Shown in pieces: positions 22,546 through 32,862 of a stretch of DNA of 64,000 bases; position 1 is the stretch's first letter, and the number at the start of each line of letters is the position of its first letter. The position numbers and the translations under genes are program-made. The notes under the pieces are model-generated. The model was not told where the DNA came from and made no database searches. It worked only from the letters and a program-made list of their open reading frames with translations. The stretch is from Eulemur rufifrons (lineage: Eukaryota > Chordata > Mammalia > Primates > Lemuridae). Where the stretch lies: contig NC_090990.1 of the NCBI RefSeq assembly GCF_041146395.1, positions 41,798,001 to 41,862,000 on the forward strand, in the 5' to 3' direction.

Positions 22546-22898
22546 TATGTGGAAGGCAAGAACAAAGATGGGAAGGGGAGAGAAAGAAATAGAATCCTCC
22601 TCCCCAACAGCAGCAGTGAACCCAGCCAGTTCTCCTACCCACTCAGCTGCCGGGCAGACCCACACTCACTTCTCTCCCTGAGACCAGGGTCCAGATATTT
22701 TCTTAGTCTTCCTGGCCAAAAACTACAAAATTCACAAGGCCCAGGTATGGCTTTTCCTTCCACCAGGACTTTCCTGCGTGATGTTTAATGACTTGACCAG
22801 TCACCCAAAGGTTATGGTTGCTATGGGGTTGTTGGGGTTACAGGAGGAAGATCCCCCATGTAATCTCTCCATGAAGATGGGTAAGTGGACCCGTGTCT
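22546..22898. other. Unassigned sequence
   Basis: No repeat or exon recognised. It separates two L2 3' ends in the same orientation. Confidence 0.4.
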
Positions 22899-22899
22899 G

Positions 22900-23605
22900 C
22901 CCCTAGATACGATGCTGTTTTCAGCCCCCGTGCCTTTGCTCATGCTGTTCTCCTTTGTCTGGAATGCCTTTTCTCAGCGTCCCAGCCACACCCTCACACT
23001 CTGCCATGCCTATCACCACCAAGATGGCAACAGCCAATTTGCCTGGTTGACTCACTTTTATCCTTCAAAATGCAACTCAAGGGTAACCTCACCAGCAAAG
23101 GAGGCGGTCTGCACAACAGGCCTGCACAACAGTAGTCAGGAGTCCTGACAGTAGAGTCAAATCTCAACACTAGCACGTCTGAGCTCTATGACCTTCGGAA
23201 AGTCACCTCCCACCTCAGAGCCTCAGTTTGCCCATCCATGAAATGAAAATGATAGCATATTCTCCCTAGGATTGTTATGAGAAGGAAATTGGTAAAAGAG
23301 TGTAAAGAGCTTGGCACAGCACTTGGCATACACGAAGCTCCAAATTCATGACAGCTGTAGCTGTGTGTAAATTATTCCTTGGCCCCACACTGGACTAGGC
23401 ACCCCTCCTCTATCCCTATGGCACCCTGTGCTTGCTCCTGTAGTTGCCATTTATCTCACTGTCTTAATATCTGCTCATTACTTGTGGCCCTACTAAGACT
23501 GTGAGCAACTCATTAGCAGGAACACTCTCTGTCTTGTTATTCTCATAGTCCAATACTAGGGCTGTTTCCTGCATGAGTGAATGAACTAATGGAATGAATG
23601 AATGC
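22900..23605 (+). mobile_element. L2 LINE 3' end, split by a MIR
   Basis: L2 sequence 'tttgctcatgctgttctcct', 'ttgtctggaatgcc' and 'tatccttcaaaatgcaactc' runs to about 23115. It resumes at about 23365 with 'gcaccctgtgcttgctcctg', 'actgtgagcaactcattagc' and terminal 'gaatgaatgaatgcatg'. The two halves are collinear in the L2 consensus, so the MIR between them is a nested insertion. Confidence 0.8.
23130..23365 (+). mobile_element. MIR SINE nested in L2
   Basis: A full-length-like MIR: 'gagtcaaatctcaacactag', 'ctatgaccttcggaaagtca', 'agagcctcagtttgcccatc', 'aggattgttatgagaagga' and 'gcttggcacagcacttggca'. Confidence 0.85.
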
Positions 23606-23870
23606 ATGAAGAAACGGAGTAAATGCATAGATCTTTAGGCTACATTGATAGCAATGCTTATGCTAAGCCCCACTAGGGCTGGAGATGGAACTGCCCAGAG
23701 AGGCTCAGGTCTGAACCATCCCTGGGATGCAACAGTAGGCCCATGAGGACAGAGAGTAGCAGGGACTGTGAGACCAAAAGGTGGAATTTTGTTACTACTA
23801 ACCTTTCCCCTCTCACCCCCTCCCAAGGCCTACCAGGTTGTTGACCATCAATAAATATTAAGTTGGAATT
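23606..23870. other. Unassigned sequence
   Basis: No family recognised between L2 copies of opposite orientation. Confidence 0.4.
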
Positions 23871-23872
23871 CA

Positions 23873-24015
23873 GAGATTCATTCATCCGTGCAACAAATAC
23901 TTATTGAGCCAGACACTGTGCCAGGCATGGAATATAGGAGTGGATAAGATGGGTGTATTTCCAGGAGAGACAAAAGGAACTATGATTCCATTCTGGAGTA
24001 TATGATGAGAGGAGA
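23873..24015 (-). mobile_element. L2 LINE 3' end
   Basis: The antisense terminus 'attcattcatccgtgcaaca' continues with 'aatacttattgagccagaca' and 'ctgtgccaggcatggaa'. The terminus itself is well kept. Confidence 0.8.
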
Positions 24016-24024
24016 CATAAACCA

Positions 24025-24175
24025 ACATGATCTATGGCTTTGGAAGTAGGAAGAGAAAAGAAGAGAAGCAACAGACAGGGAGTCAAGAGGCCCAGATTCT
24101 TATTTTTGCTCCAACACAGTCATTTCAACCAAGACACTTAGCTTCTCTCTGCCCTGGAACACTGACTTACACGGG
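24025..24175 (+). mobile_element. MIR SINE (first of three in a row)
   Basis: Degenerate MIR: 'ggagtcaagaggcccagatt', 'catttcaaccaagacactta', 'gcttctctctgccctgg'. The tail half is missing. Confidence 0.65.
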
Positions 24176-24224
24176 GATGGCCTATCTGCCCTGCCCACCA
24201 CAAGGTCAGATACTCACACTGGGA

Positions 24225-24420
24225 ATGAGTATAGAAAAGGCTGCAGAGTCAGGGAAAGGTGATGATCTGTTGGCTCATCATCCACCTCTCCAAACCTCTA
24301 CTTCCTCATCTGTAAAATGGGGACAGCAGTACTCACTTGGTCTACCTTGCAGAGGCACGAGGAGTCTCGACCTAGACTATGGAAGGAGAAAAGGCGTTGT
24401 AAGCAATAAAGCACACTGAC
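24225..24420 (+). mobile_element. MIR SINE (second of three)
   Basis: Core 'caaacctctacttcctcatc' and 'tgtaaaatggggacagcagt' followed by 'tactcacttggtctaccttg'. The head is weak. Confidence 0.75.
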
Positions 24421-24434
24421 AGTGCAACTCTCTG

Positions 24435-24690
24435 ATGTAGCCTGTAGTCAATCTAGTCACTCACCAATTTCAAGGCCCAGCTCTTCCTCGGGTGGTTCAC
24501 TTGGTCTCTCAGATTCTCAGTGTCCTCATCTGAAAACCTAGAATAATAATTCCTGCCCAGCACACGCCACAGTGTTGTGATAACTGGATGAAATGATGAG
24601 TCTGAAAAACCTTTGCGAATGTTGCCATGCTATGTAAACTATAAAGTGCCCTGTAAATCTGAGGGGTGATTATTCTTTTTGTCGTCATGA
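24435..24690 (+). mobile_element. MIR SINE (third of three)
   Basis: Blocks 'tcagattctcagtgtcctca', 'tctgaaaacctagaataat', 'gtgttgtgataactggatga' and 'ctataaagtgccctgtaaat' cover the core and tail. Confidence 0.75.
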
Positions 24691-24751
24691 GGGATTATGT
24701 TCTTCATAGTAAAGTTGGACTTAAACTCATGTCTCTGACCTTCCATCTAGA

Positions 24752-25108
24752 AAGAAAGGGGCTATGGTCTGAATGTTTCTGTCCCCCTAAATTTAACATA
24801 TTGAAACAATCTGCAGGACAGTGGTGTTGGCAGGTGGGGCATCTGAGAGCTGATGAGATCATGAGGGAGGAGCCCTGATAGATGGGATCAGTGCCCTTAC
24901 AAAAGAGGTCCTTGTCCCTTCCACTCATGTGAAGACTGAGCAAGTCCCCACCTATGAAGAACAGGCCTTCACCAGACAATGATTCTGCTGGTGCCTTGGT
25001 CTTGGACTTCCCCGCCTTTAAAACTGTTAAGCAACAAATTTCTATTGTTTATAAATTGCCTAGTCTAAGGTATTTGTTTATTGCAGCATGAGTGAACTAA
25101 AACAAAAC
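24752..25108 (+). mobile_element. MST/MLT1-type MaLR LTR
   Basis: The element starts 'ctatggtctgaatgtttctg' and contains 'gagatcatgagggaggagcc', 'tcatgtgaagactgagcaag', 'aactgttaagcaacaaattt' and an end 'gcatgagtgaactaaaac'. It is a complete solitary LTR of the MaLR group (non-coding relic), with no internal retroviral genes beside it. Confidence 0.8.
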
Positions 25109-25231
25109 CAAAGAACAATTAATATGGCCTCCATTTATCCCAAACACATGAAGAATCTCACTTTATTCTTGAGGGGACCACATGTATCATGCAGGAAAAA
25201 CTTCTTCCATTATTAGAGAGGAAGATGGAAG

Positions 25232-25345
25232 AAAGGGCTTCTAGGTTGCCACTGTTATACCTGCAGTGTGACCTTGGGCAATTTGTCTTCCCTCTCTGAA
25301 CCTCATTTTCCCCATATGTCAGAGAAGGAGTGTAGTTTCTCTTTA
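25232..25345 (+). mobile_element. MIR SINE fragment
   Basis: Core 'agtgtgaccttgggcaattt' followed by 'ccctctctgaacctcatttt' and 'ccccatatgtcagagaagg'. Confidence 0.8.
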
Positions 25346-26660
25346 AGTTAGGATGCTTATGGCTTCAAGAACTAACAAGGAATAATCAATAATGATATCT
25401 ATTATTTCTCATAGCAAGTAATCCAGACATAGGGGGCCCAGACTGGGATTACAATGTCTTAAAGGTATCAGGGCCACACGCCTGTTTCTATTTGAGACTT
25501 TAATGTGTCAGGATGGCTCCTACAGCTCCAAACTTCACACCCTCTTTCAGCGATGCCCAAAGGCAAGAGGAGGCGAGTGTTTGCCTTGGACCTCTTCTCA
25601 AGAAAAGCATAAGAAAAACTTTCCCAGATGAGCCCCTTGTATTTCATGGTGGGGAGGGGGGAGGTGCGGAGGCAAGAGAGCAACCACATGCCTCGTACCT
25701 AAACAGACCAGGGAAAGACAAAAGGAATTCCCACAAAGAGCAACAAAATCAGTGTTCTGATAAGAAAGAACATGGAAGTGGCTGCCGGGTAGGCAACCCT
25801 CAGTGTCGAACACGGACTCCGGGTTCTCTCAGGTCCAGTCATGGCCCCAAAGTGCAATGAGCTGAGATCAGCCTAAGGTCACAGATCATCACAGACGTCA
25901 GGGGAGGGACCGAGACATGAACCCCTTCCCCCTGCACCCCCAGACTCCAAGCCCTACCCTGCTCCCACCAGATGGACAAGGAGGCAGGTGATGCTGACGG
26001 ACAGCCCAGGAACCCCCCAGCTGCAAGTCATTCTCTGACCTACAGAGGACCCATCAGCCGGGCTACACCTCTGGCAGTTTTCCGGATAGTATTCCTAAAA
26101 ATAGCCGAGCCCGCCAGGCCCTAGGCTAACGATCACTCACTTTCCTTCCTGCATCTTCTGATAAATAAACAGAAACCAATGACAGTAACTTAAATGAGAT
26201 AAAAGTCCTTTTTATTCCCTCATGGAAGAAGTCTGTAAGTGAGCAACCCAGGGCTCCCTGGTCTCTAGGAACTCCAAGTGCCTTCTGTCTTTCGGCTCCT
26301 CCAGCCTCAGCACATGTCCACCCTCAAGGTCACCTCACGGGCCAAGATTGCTTCTGTGACTCTATGAATGTGTCACATTCTAAACGGAAGAGAGGATGAA
26401 GTGAGATTCTACATGTGTCTGGGATAAATGGAGACCATATTAATTGTTCTTTAAAAAAAGCGGGGGACGTGTATCTGTCATCTCCCACCCTTCTCCTCAA
26501 GGAGCTTTCCTGATATCCCACCCCAAAACTTCTTCTTATGTCTCATTGGCCAGAATGTGGTCACAGTACCACACTTTGCTGCTAAGGAGGCTGGGAAACA
26601 TGCTTTTAAACTGGGCATCCTGCAATCCCCAGTCATTTAATTACTAAGCAAGAAGAAGAG
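25346..26660. other. Repeat-poor sequence with an E-box/MEF2 cluster
   Basis: No repeat recognised over 1.3 kb. It contains CAGGTG (25985-25990), CAGCTG (26018-26023) and a perfect MEF2 site CTAAAAATAG (26095-26104) within 120 bases. A 115-codon frame (25513-25860) has no domain I know. Confidence 0.45.
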
Positions 26661-26814
26661 AATGAACACTGGCAGGCAGCTAGGAATCTGTGCTACAATT
26701 CCAGGGCTGGTCGTTAGAGAGCCGCATGAGTTCTGGATGAGAAATCTGGGCAGTTGATAATTGCGAAGTGTTGAGGGACAGGGGACGTTGGTTTGTTGTT
26801 GTTTCGTTTTGTTT

Positions 26815-26910
26815 TGGCTGGCTTTCATCTGGCTACCTACAGGACTTTGGGCATGTCACTCACCTCTCTGAATTTCCTCTAATATAGAGGGTGGGACTGC
26901 CAGACCAACT
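26815..26910 (+). mobile_element. MIR SINE fragment
   Basis: Core 'ctacctacaggactttgggc' and 'atgtcactcacctctctgaa' then 'tttcctctaatatagagg'. Confidence 0.7.
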
Positions 26911-26934
26911 GTGGTGAGATGAACCCAAGAACGA

Positions 26935-27150
26935 GATTCATTCTTTCATTTTTTCATTCATTTGCTCAACAAGAATCTACCAAGCTATCTTCTGTATGCC
27001 AAGTGCTGTGCTAGGCATTGAGGACTCTGAGATTCACAGAAACCCTGCTTCTGGGGGTTTAGAGTCAATGCAAAGAAAGCCCAGGAAAACATCCATTATG
27101 AGAGATTGTGCTAAAATCTGCATTAACTGTAAGTACAAAGAAGCTGGAAG
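26935..27150 (-). mobile_element. L2 LINE 3' end
   Basis: Antisense terminus: 'ttttttcattcatttgctca', 'acaagaatctaccaagc', 'tgccaagtgctgtgctagg' and 'cattgaggactctgagattc'. Confidence 0.8.
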
Positions 27151-27390
27151 AAGAGCGCCTAACACTGGCAGGGATCATCAAAGGCATCTTCAGGATGCCT
27201 AAAAGACGAGCAGGAGCTGGTAGATAGAGGAAGTTAGAAAGTACAGGCAGGAGACCAACATGTGAATAGGCCATAGACCATCACAGTGTATCGTGTTCCA
27301 GAAATATTTTCCCACCCAACACTGATCCTCAGGTAGAGGTTCTGGTTTCTAAGCCTTTTCTACCAACTGGTATTGTTTATTCTGCTCATT
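27151..27390. other. Unassigned sequence
   Basis: Possibly a worn continuation of the upstream antisense L2; not certain. Confidence 0.35.
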
Positions 27391-27394
27391 TCAA

Positions 27395-27575
27395 ATTGAG
27401 CAGATCTGGGATTGGATCCCAACTCCACCACCTAACAACGTAAACTCAGGCGAGGGGCTGCATCTGCCTGAGCTTCAGTGTCTTCATCTATAAATGCCCC
27501 AGCCATTGGTGGTAAGGACTAAAGGAGATCTCATGTATAAACATGCCTAGCGCGGTCCTAACACACCTCTGGTTC
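27395..27575 (+). mobile_element. MIR SINE
   Basis: Blocks 'gatctgggattggatcccaa', 'ctccaccacctaacaacg', 'gagcttcagtgtcttcatct' and 'aaacatgcctagcgcgg' are collinear with MIR. Confidence 0.75.
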
Positions 27576-28055
27576 CTCCTCCCTTCCCCCATGGCTGCCG
27601 GGAGAGAGTGATCCATTTCAGGGAACCAGGAAGAAGAGACAGCTGCCAGCAAACAGCTTAAGGAGGGCAAGGGTGGTTTCTGTGCTGACAATGTCTCTAA
27701 GGCTAACTGGAACAGGAAAAAAACCAGGTGAGAGAGAAACCACAATGCCTGCCAAGGAGTAGACTGCATTGTTCATCCCCGGAAGAGCCGCTGGCAAAGA
27801 GCTTTTAAAGCAGAGGAAAGGTCAACCCGCCGCCAGAGAACAAGCCGACAACCGGTGTGGCCCTGTGACCTCCCTCCGATCATTCCCATGACTCCTGTGC
27901 TGGTTTCCTCCTCTGGAACATGGGAAGGTGATCCTCGCCCTGCAGGGCTGTTTGGGCTGTGCGCGTGGGCTTGCAGGGAGCTGTGGATTGGAAAGTACAG
28001 GCTACATGATGAGGCACGGTGGCCTCTTCGCCTCCCCTGCCGTTTGCTCAGCGCT
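27576..28055. other. Unassigned sequence, possible MIR trace
   Basis: A weak MIR-like stretch may lie at 27855-27945 ('ctgtgacctccctccgatca', 'gtttcctcctctggaacatg'). The rest was not recognised. Confidence 0.4.
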
Positions 28056-28059
28056 GCCT

Positions 28060-28700
28060 CTGTGCCCTCCTTCAGAGTCCCCTCCACCCCAAGTTTCCCC
28101 TTCTTCCTTTCACCTTGCGAATCCTCCTCACCCTGGACAACTGCATTTCCAAGAAGTCCCTTCTGGTGATGCTAGTCTACCCGGCTCTCATGCCCTCAAG
28201 ATGTCTTCAGACTGGACCACACCCTGAGAGTCACTCTCTTTCTTCTGGTGAGGTTTTGTTTTTTCTGTTCTTTCTCACCTCACTCAGCAAGAACCTTCTG
28301 GTCTCCCACTTCCCCCATATAGTCACTCTCAGAGGGCCCTCCCTCTGCCCCACCCTGACCTGTTGCAAATCTAGCCTTGCTGTCACGCCACAGTCAAGGC
28401 CACCTCGTCTGTGCGCTCCACCATGGTGGTTTCAGTTCCCCAGATGTGCTGCACTCTGGCTCTTCTCCCTCGTCTGCATCCTTCAGATGTCGCCTCCTTC
28501 ATCCTCGCCTCCAATCCTGCTCAGATGAGACACTGCTGCTGTGAGTTCCCTTCACACCCTGTGTTCCCCCACGGCCACTCTTATCACTGCTGAATGAACC
28601 AATTCGTGCCTTTCTCCCCTCTGACCATAAGCTGTATGAGAGCCAGGGCTCGTCTCTCCCAGTCTTCAGTTAGATCCCCAGCACCTAGCACGTGCCTCCC
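28060..28700 (+). mobile_element. L2 LINE 3' part
   Basis: The terminal part is clear: 'ctgaccataagctgtatgag', 'agccagggctcgtctctccc' and 'gatccccagcacctagcacg'. Upstream pyrimidine-rich sequence with 'ttctgttctttctcacctca' and 'cactgctgctgtgagttccc' fits older L2. A 169-codon frame (28019-28528) is an artefact of this pyrimidine-rich repeat. Confidence 0.7.
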
Positions 28701-28807
28701 CAGGACAGGTGCGTGAGTGACCCACCATGGATTACCCTACTGTCCAACACTTCACCCTGCACTAAACTCACGAAAGATGCACGACAGATGTCATCATCGA
28801 TAAGTTC

Positions 28808-29365
28808 AGTCCACAGGCATTTATCCAGTGCCTCCCATGTGTCAGGCCCGGGGCAAGGTCCTAGAATAGAATGACAAATAAGACTAAAATCCCTGCTCTC
28901 AAGAAGATCCCAGGCTACAGGAGGTAAGAAACAACTGCAGTGCAAGGGGATGAAGCCATGAGCAGAGATACAACCTTACTGCTGTAGAAGTACAGGGAGG
29001 GAAGATACAACTTCAGCTAGAAGTATCAAGGAAGGCTTCTCAGAGGAGGTGGCAAAGATGGGTCCTTTCAGAAAAACAGGAGTTTTCCAGGTTTAGGAAA
29101 GAGGACTGGCCTGGCCAAGGTGGAAGAAGCAGCATGTTCAAAGTCAGGGAAGGAGGAAAAGGGCCACTGTGTTAGGAAAGGATGACAAGTTCAGTGTCAC
29201 AGGGCTAAGGAGCCCAAGGAGGGAGTGGAGGCCACAAGGCTTGAGATGAAGGCAGAGCCTGCCTGGGGAAGCACCTTGCTTCCCATGCAGGCAGTGGGAA
29301 GCCAGGGAGGCGTTTGAGCATGTTAGTCATGTCTCCAGCTTTGGGTTTTCGAAAGATGACCCTGA
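28808..29365 (-). mobile_element. L2 LINE 3' part, long copy
   Basis: Antisense order is well kept: 'caggcatttatccagtgcct', 'cccatgtgtcaggcccgggg', 'aatccctgctctcaagaaga', 'aaggaaggcttctcagagga', 'gaagcagcatgttcaaag' and 'gggaagccagggaggcg'. About 560 bases make it one of the longest L2 remnants here. It lies head-on to the sense L2 just upstream. Confidence 0.85.
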
Positions 29366-29444
29366 GCACAGTCTAGTCTCATTTCCTAACCTCCCTTCTC
29401 ACAAGCTCTCACCTGCCCTTGCATCCTTCTTCCTACGGACCAGC

Positions 29445-29612
29445 AGTTCCAGAGTGTGGCCCTGAACCAGCAGCATTGCATCAAGGAGGAACCTGTTAAA
29501 AATGCAAATTCTCCGGCTCCCCCACAACCCAGTGGCATCAGAAACACTGGGGGTGGGGCTGGCAATCTGTGCTTTAACAAGCTAAGGCACACTCGAGTTC
29601 AAGAACCACTGT
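29445..29612 (+). mobile_element. MER5A DNA transposon (hAT-Charlie)
   Basis: A nearly complete MER5A: 'gaggaacctgttaaaaatgc', 'aaattctccggctccccc', 'aacactgggggtggggctgg', 'caatctgtgctttaacaagc' and the terminal 'gttcaagaaccactgtg'. It is a non-autonomous element without coding capacity. Confidence 0.92.
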
Positions 29613-29734
29613 GCCAGACAGTCCTACCTCCTAAGGAGGGGAAGGGCAAAATAGCAATATGCCCCCTTCAGCTAAGAGTTCTGCAGAAACACACGCGCCG
29701 CGAAGGTCCCCATCATAGTGGCCTTATTCTTCCC

Positions 29735-29805
29735 TCCAACTGACACTATAGAGCACCTACCACATAGAGACAGGAGGTGAAGGGTTCCTGCCCTTATGTA
29801 GCACA
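29735..29805 (-). mobile_element. L2 LINE 3' scrap
   Basis: Short antisense match: 'tagagcacctaccacataga' then 'gggttcctgcccttatgtag'. Confidence 0.55.
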
Positions 29806-29814
29806 CCCTAGATA

Positions 29815-29880
29815 TGTTTCAGGCTTGACTTCAGAAACACCTGAGTTTGAATCCCAGCTGCACCACTCCTTGCGAAGAAT
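29815..29880 (+). mobile_element. MIR SINE head fragment
   Basis: Only the tRNA-like head is left: 'cttgacttcagaaacacctg' and 'agtttgaatcccagctgcac'. A 151-codon frame (29777-30232) starts in this stretch and has no domain. Confidence 0.6.
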
Positions 29881-30575
29881 GGAAACATGGTGGGGCCAGG
29901 ACTGTGGTGGAGAAGTGAGAGCGCAGAGAGGCTCAGAACCCTGTTCCGTCTGCAGAAGACGGGAGGGCTTGGCTGGAATCTGTCTAGGTGCGCTTGCCTC
30001 CATCCCCTTGCACAGGGCTCCCGCAGAAGGGGCTCCCAGCTGTGCAGGGAAGGGCTTGGGGTGGGGGCACTCCAGCAAACACCAAGGACATATGTTTCAT
30101 ATTATATGCAACATTCTTTGTGGGAGCCCCAGTGAAAAATACAGCATGGCCAACCATCCCTTTCTCAGAAGGAGGGGCCCCAGGAAAGGGGATTCTGGCT
30201 ACAGGCTTTATCAAGAGTTAGAAACAAAGTAAATTCTCTGAGCTTGTTAGAAAAACAAACTGTGCTTGGGCTTTTAATTTTAAGGATCAGGAGATGGTCT
30301 GGATAGCCGGGACACCTGAGGAGCCCACCTGCGTCTCAAGACAACAGCAGAAAGGCCACAAGATTTGGCATCTAGCCCAGCTCCTAGATTTCTTTACTGT
30401 GTGGCATGAAGAGATCCACCCCCTTCGCTGAACACTTCGCCCTACAGGGCAGGCGCTAAGAATACCCCGTGAATTAGTATTTGCAAGAGTGGTTTGTTAA
30501 ACATATTGCACAAAGGGGATTCTTATCATTATTATATGTAGAAAATGCAGCGGGAAATATTGTCCAAAACATTAT
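29881..30575. other. Unassigned single-copy sequence
   Basis: No repeat or exon was identified. Frames on both strands overlap between 29887 and 30232. Confidence 0.45.
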
Positions 30576-30579
30576 CTAG

Positions 30580-30810
30580 CAGCATGATAGAGTGGGAAGA
30601 CTGTGGATTTAAAGTCATACAGAAGTGACTATAGACCCCACCTTCACCATTTATTGGCTGTGTGGCTTCAGGCTAGTTATTTCACTTCTCTGAACCTCAG
30701 CTTTTTCATCTGGAAAATGGGGGTAAAAGTACTCACCACCAGCTAGTCCTTGCTGCAAGGACTAACTCTGATACCCTCTGTGTGTCCCTGGCCCATAGAA
30801 GGTAGTGGAT
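30580..30810 (+). mobile_element. MIR SINE
   Basis: Nearly complete: 'tagagtgggaagactgtgga', 'accatttattggctgtgtgg', 'cacttctctgaacctcagct', 'ttttcatctggaaaatgggg' and 'gtccctggcccatagaagg'. Confidence 0.85.
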
Positions 30811-31425
30811 ACAGGTGAGCAGTGAAGCCCCGGGATGCCCTGAGCAGCACCACCCACCGGTCCCGATTTGGAGACACCCCAAGAGTCAGCTCTGCTCTGC
30901 ACATGCCCTCACGTGAGGGAAGAGGCTGCCCCCTCCCCCTGCTACTCCTCTGAAAGCCATTCTTCATCCTCACAGCTCTGGCAGCCTCCCCTCTGCCTCG
31001 ATCAAGTTACAGACCCATTTGTTTTCCCCTCACAAAGCGCTGCAGTCTGCAAGGCGACGCCCCCTTCTCCTCCAGCCTGGCGAGCTGGGCCAAGAGTTCA
31101 GCTCCGGGTAGTACAGCCCCAGCACTTCTCATTAAGGCACACAGAAAATGTCACAGCTGGCCCCGTGTTCGTTCCCTTGTATGTGTCTTCATCAATTTCC
31201 AGGCCCCTGGAAGCAGTTCCCAGCGACCACTTCTTTTCAGCTGAGTAAGTTCCCCAGAGGGGAAGGGGGAGCTTCTCAAACCCACTCAAACTCAGCAGGT
31301 GTTGCTAAGGGATCTGATCCAAGGCAGAGGGGGCGGGAACTAACATTTGCAGACCGTCTCCCACAGACCACGTTTCTTTTATGCACGTCTTTCAAATCTT
31401 AGCATGAGCATTGCTTTTCTGGGGG
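30811..31425. other. Unassigned single-copy sequence
   Basis: A 126-codon plus frame (30868-31248) carries no known motif. No repeat recognised. Confidence 0.45.
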
Positions 31426-31429
31426 CCCC

Positions 31430-31655
31430 TACCCTGACCCCCAACCCTCAGTGAAGTCCCATCACATGCTCCCTTAGCAAGCTGCATTTCTTCTTGCAAT
31501 GCTACGTATGCAAGTGGTGTTTAATATCTTTCTTCCCTGGTACAAGCAAGTCTATCTCATGCTACTGTGTCTCTTTAGCACCTACCACAGTCCCTAACAC
31601 AGAGTAGGTGCTTGATAGGTAATTGTTAAATGAATGGATGAATGGATGAATGCAT
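31430..31655 (+). mobile_element. L2 LINE 3' end
   Basis: 'tagcacctaccacagtccct', 'aacacagagtaggtgcttga', 'ttgttaaatgaatggatgaa' form an intact L2 terminus with its GAATG-type repeats. Confidence 0.85.
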
Positions 31656-31657
31656 CA

Positions 31658-31805
31658 CCCTCATGGCAGTGCGGTGGGATACATATTGTTGTTTTCTGGA
31701 TTTTGCAGAGAAGGCAACTGAGACTCCAAGAGGTGAAACGTCTTGCCCAAGGTCACACAGCCAGTAAGTGGTTGAGCTAAGATTCAAACCCAGGTTTTCA
31801 CGGGG
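31658..31805 (-). mobile_element. MIR SINE
   Basis: Antisense core very well kept: 'cttgcccaaggtcacacagc', 'cagtaagtggttgagctaag', 'attcaaacccaggttttc'. Confidence 0.85.
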
Positions 31806-32275
31806 CCTCGCTGCATTTGGTTTATATTATGATCAGGCTGGAAACGTTAGCAAAGGCAATTTTTAAAAATAAAGAAGCTGAAACTGTTTGCCCATAATTC
31901 CCTCTCCACCCCCAACCCAGTGTGATTTCTACTGAGCAAGAGGATTCCGAGGGCTTTGTGTAGCCCACGCAAGGCAGAGGAGAGGGCACAGGGGCTACCC
32001 TTGTCCCTCGGCTGCCAGGGGCTGAGTTCTCACATTGAGCCCCTCCCAGCTTGTCCCCACCAGGGCAGGACTTGGATAAAAAGTCTCAGGCGAACAAAGA
32101 CCACATTTTCCCCTGTGAAGCAGAGAGGCCACTGCTGGGGAAACAATGGCCTTGCTGGGGATCAAAGAAGCTGGGCCCAGACTGGGGACAAAAGCTGAGT
32201 CCCAGCTTGATAAGAATGACAACCTGCTCTTCTACAAAGGTCTCCAGAGAGCCCTTTGTGGCCCACCCCACCTTC
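31806..32275. other. Unassigned sequence
   Basis: GC-balanced single-copy DNA. The frames at 31956-32437 are not supported by any domain or splice evidence. Confidence 0.45.
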
Positions 32276-32279
32276 CCAG

Positions 32280-32735
32280 CCTCACCTCCCAACTCCCCTC
32301 CCCTCACCCACACAGCCGAGCTGCAGGAACGCAGCCTAATTGCTCTTCTCCCTCGAGCCATGTTCTTTTACATCCTCGGCCTCTGCTCAAGTGTTTCCGC
32401 TGCCTACCTGTCTTTTCTCTCCTTCCCCCTTAAGTAATTACTAGGACTTCCACATTTTTGCTGGAAAGTTGCCCCCCTCTGCCTTTTCTGATCTTTGGCA
32501 CCTAGGTCAACTGCACCCTGCTTTGTACCTGCACAGCACCTGGCGCCTGTGTGCAGTGACAGCTCTGATCACACTGAATAATCACTACCACTTTCAATAC
32601 CTGCCTCTCCCACCAGACCTTGACTACAAGGAGGCCAAGAAAAGTTCCTAACAATTTTGTAAGGGCATTGCCTGACACAATGCATTTGATGGGTAAATGT
32701 TTGTGGAATGAATAAAGCAATGAATGGTGCAGAGC
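32280..32735 (+). mobile_element. L2 LINE 3' part
   Basis: Diverged sense L2 ending in 'ggtaaatgtttgtggaatga' and 'ataaagcaatgaatg', with 'cctgctttgtacctgcacag' upstream. It abuts a hAT-type element at its 3' end. Confidence 0.65.
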
Positions 32736-32736
32736 A

Positions 32737-32862
32737 ATGGTCCCCAGTCTTTTTGTCATCAGGGACTGGTTTCATGGAAGACAATTTTTCCATGAGCAGT
32801 GGGTGAGGGGAAAGATCTGTGGCCTGGTCCCCAATAGGCCACGGACCAATACTGGTCTGCAC
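32737..32862. mobile_element. Non-autonomous hAT-type DNA transposon, internally deleted
   Basis: One end reads 'caatggtccccagtcttttt' and continues 'caatttttccatgagcagtg'. The other end holds the inverse motif 'cacggaccaatactggtctg'. The middle of the usual longer element is missing. It has no coding sequence. Confidence 0.7.

Noticed and set aside
28019..28528. 169-codon plus-strand open frame
   Set aside because: It is contained in pyrimidine-rich sense L2 sequence.
29777..30232. 151-codon plus-strand open frame
   Set aside because: It begins in a MIR head fragment and overlaps antisense frames of similar length; no domain seen.
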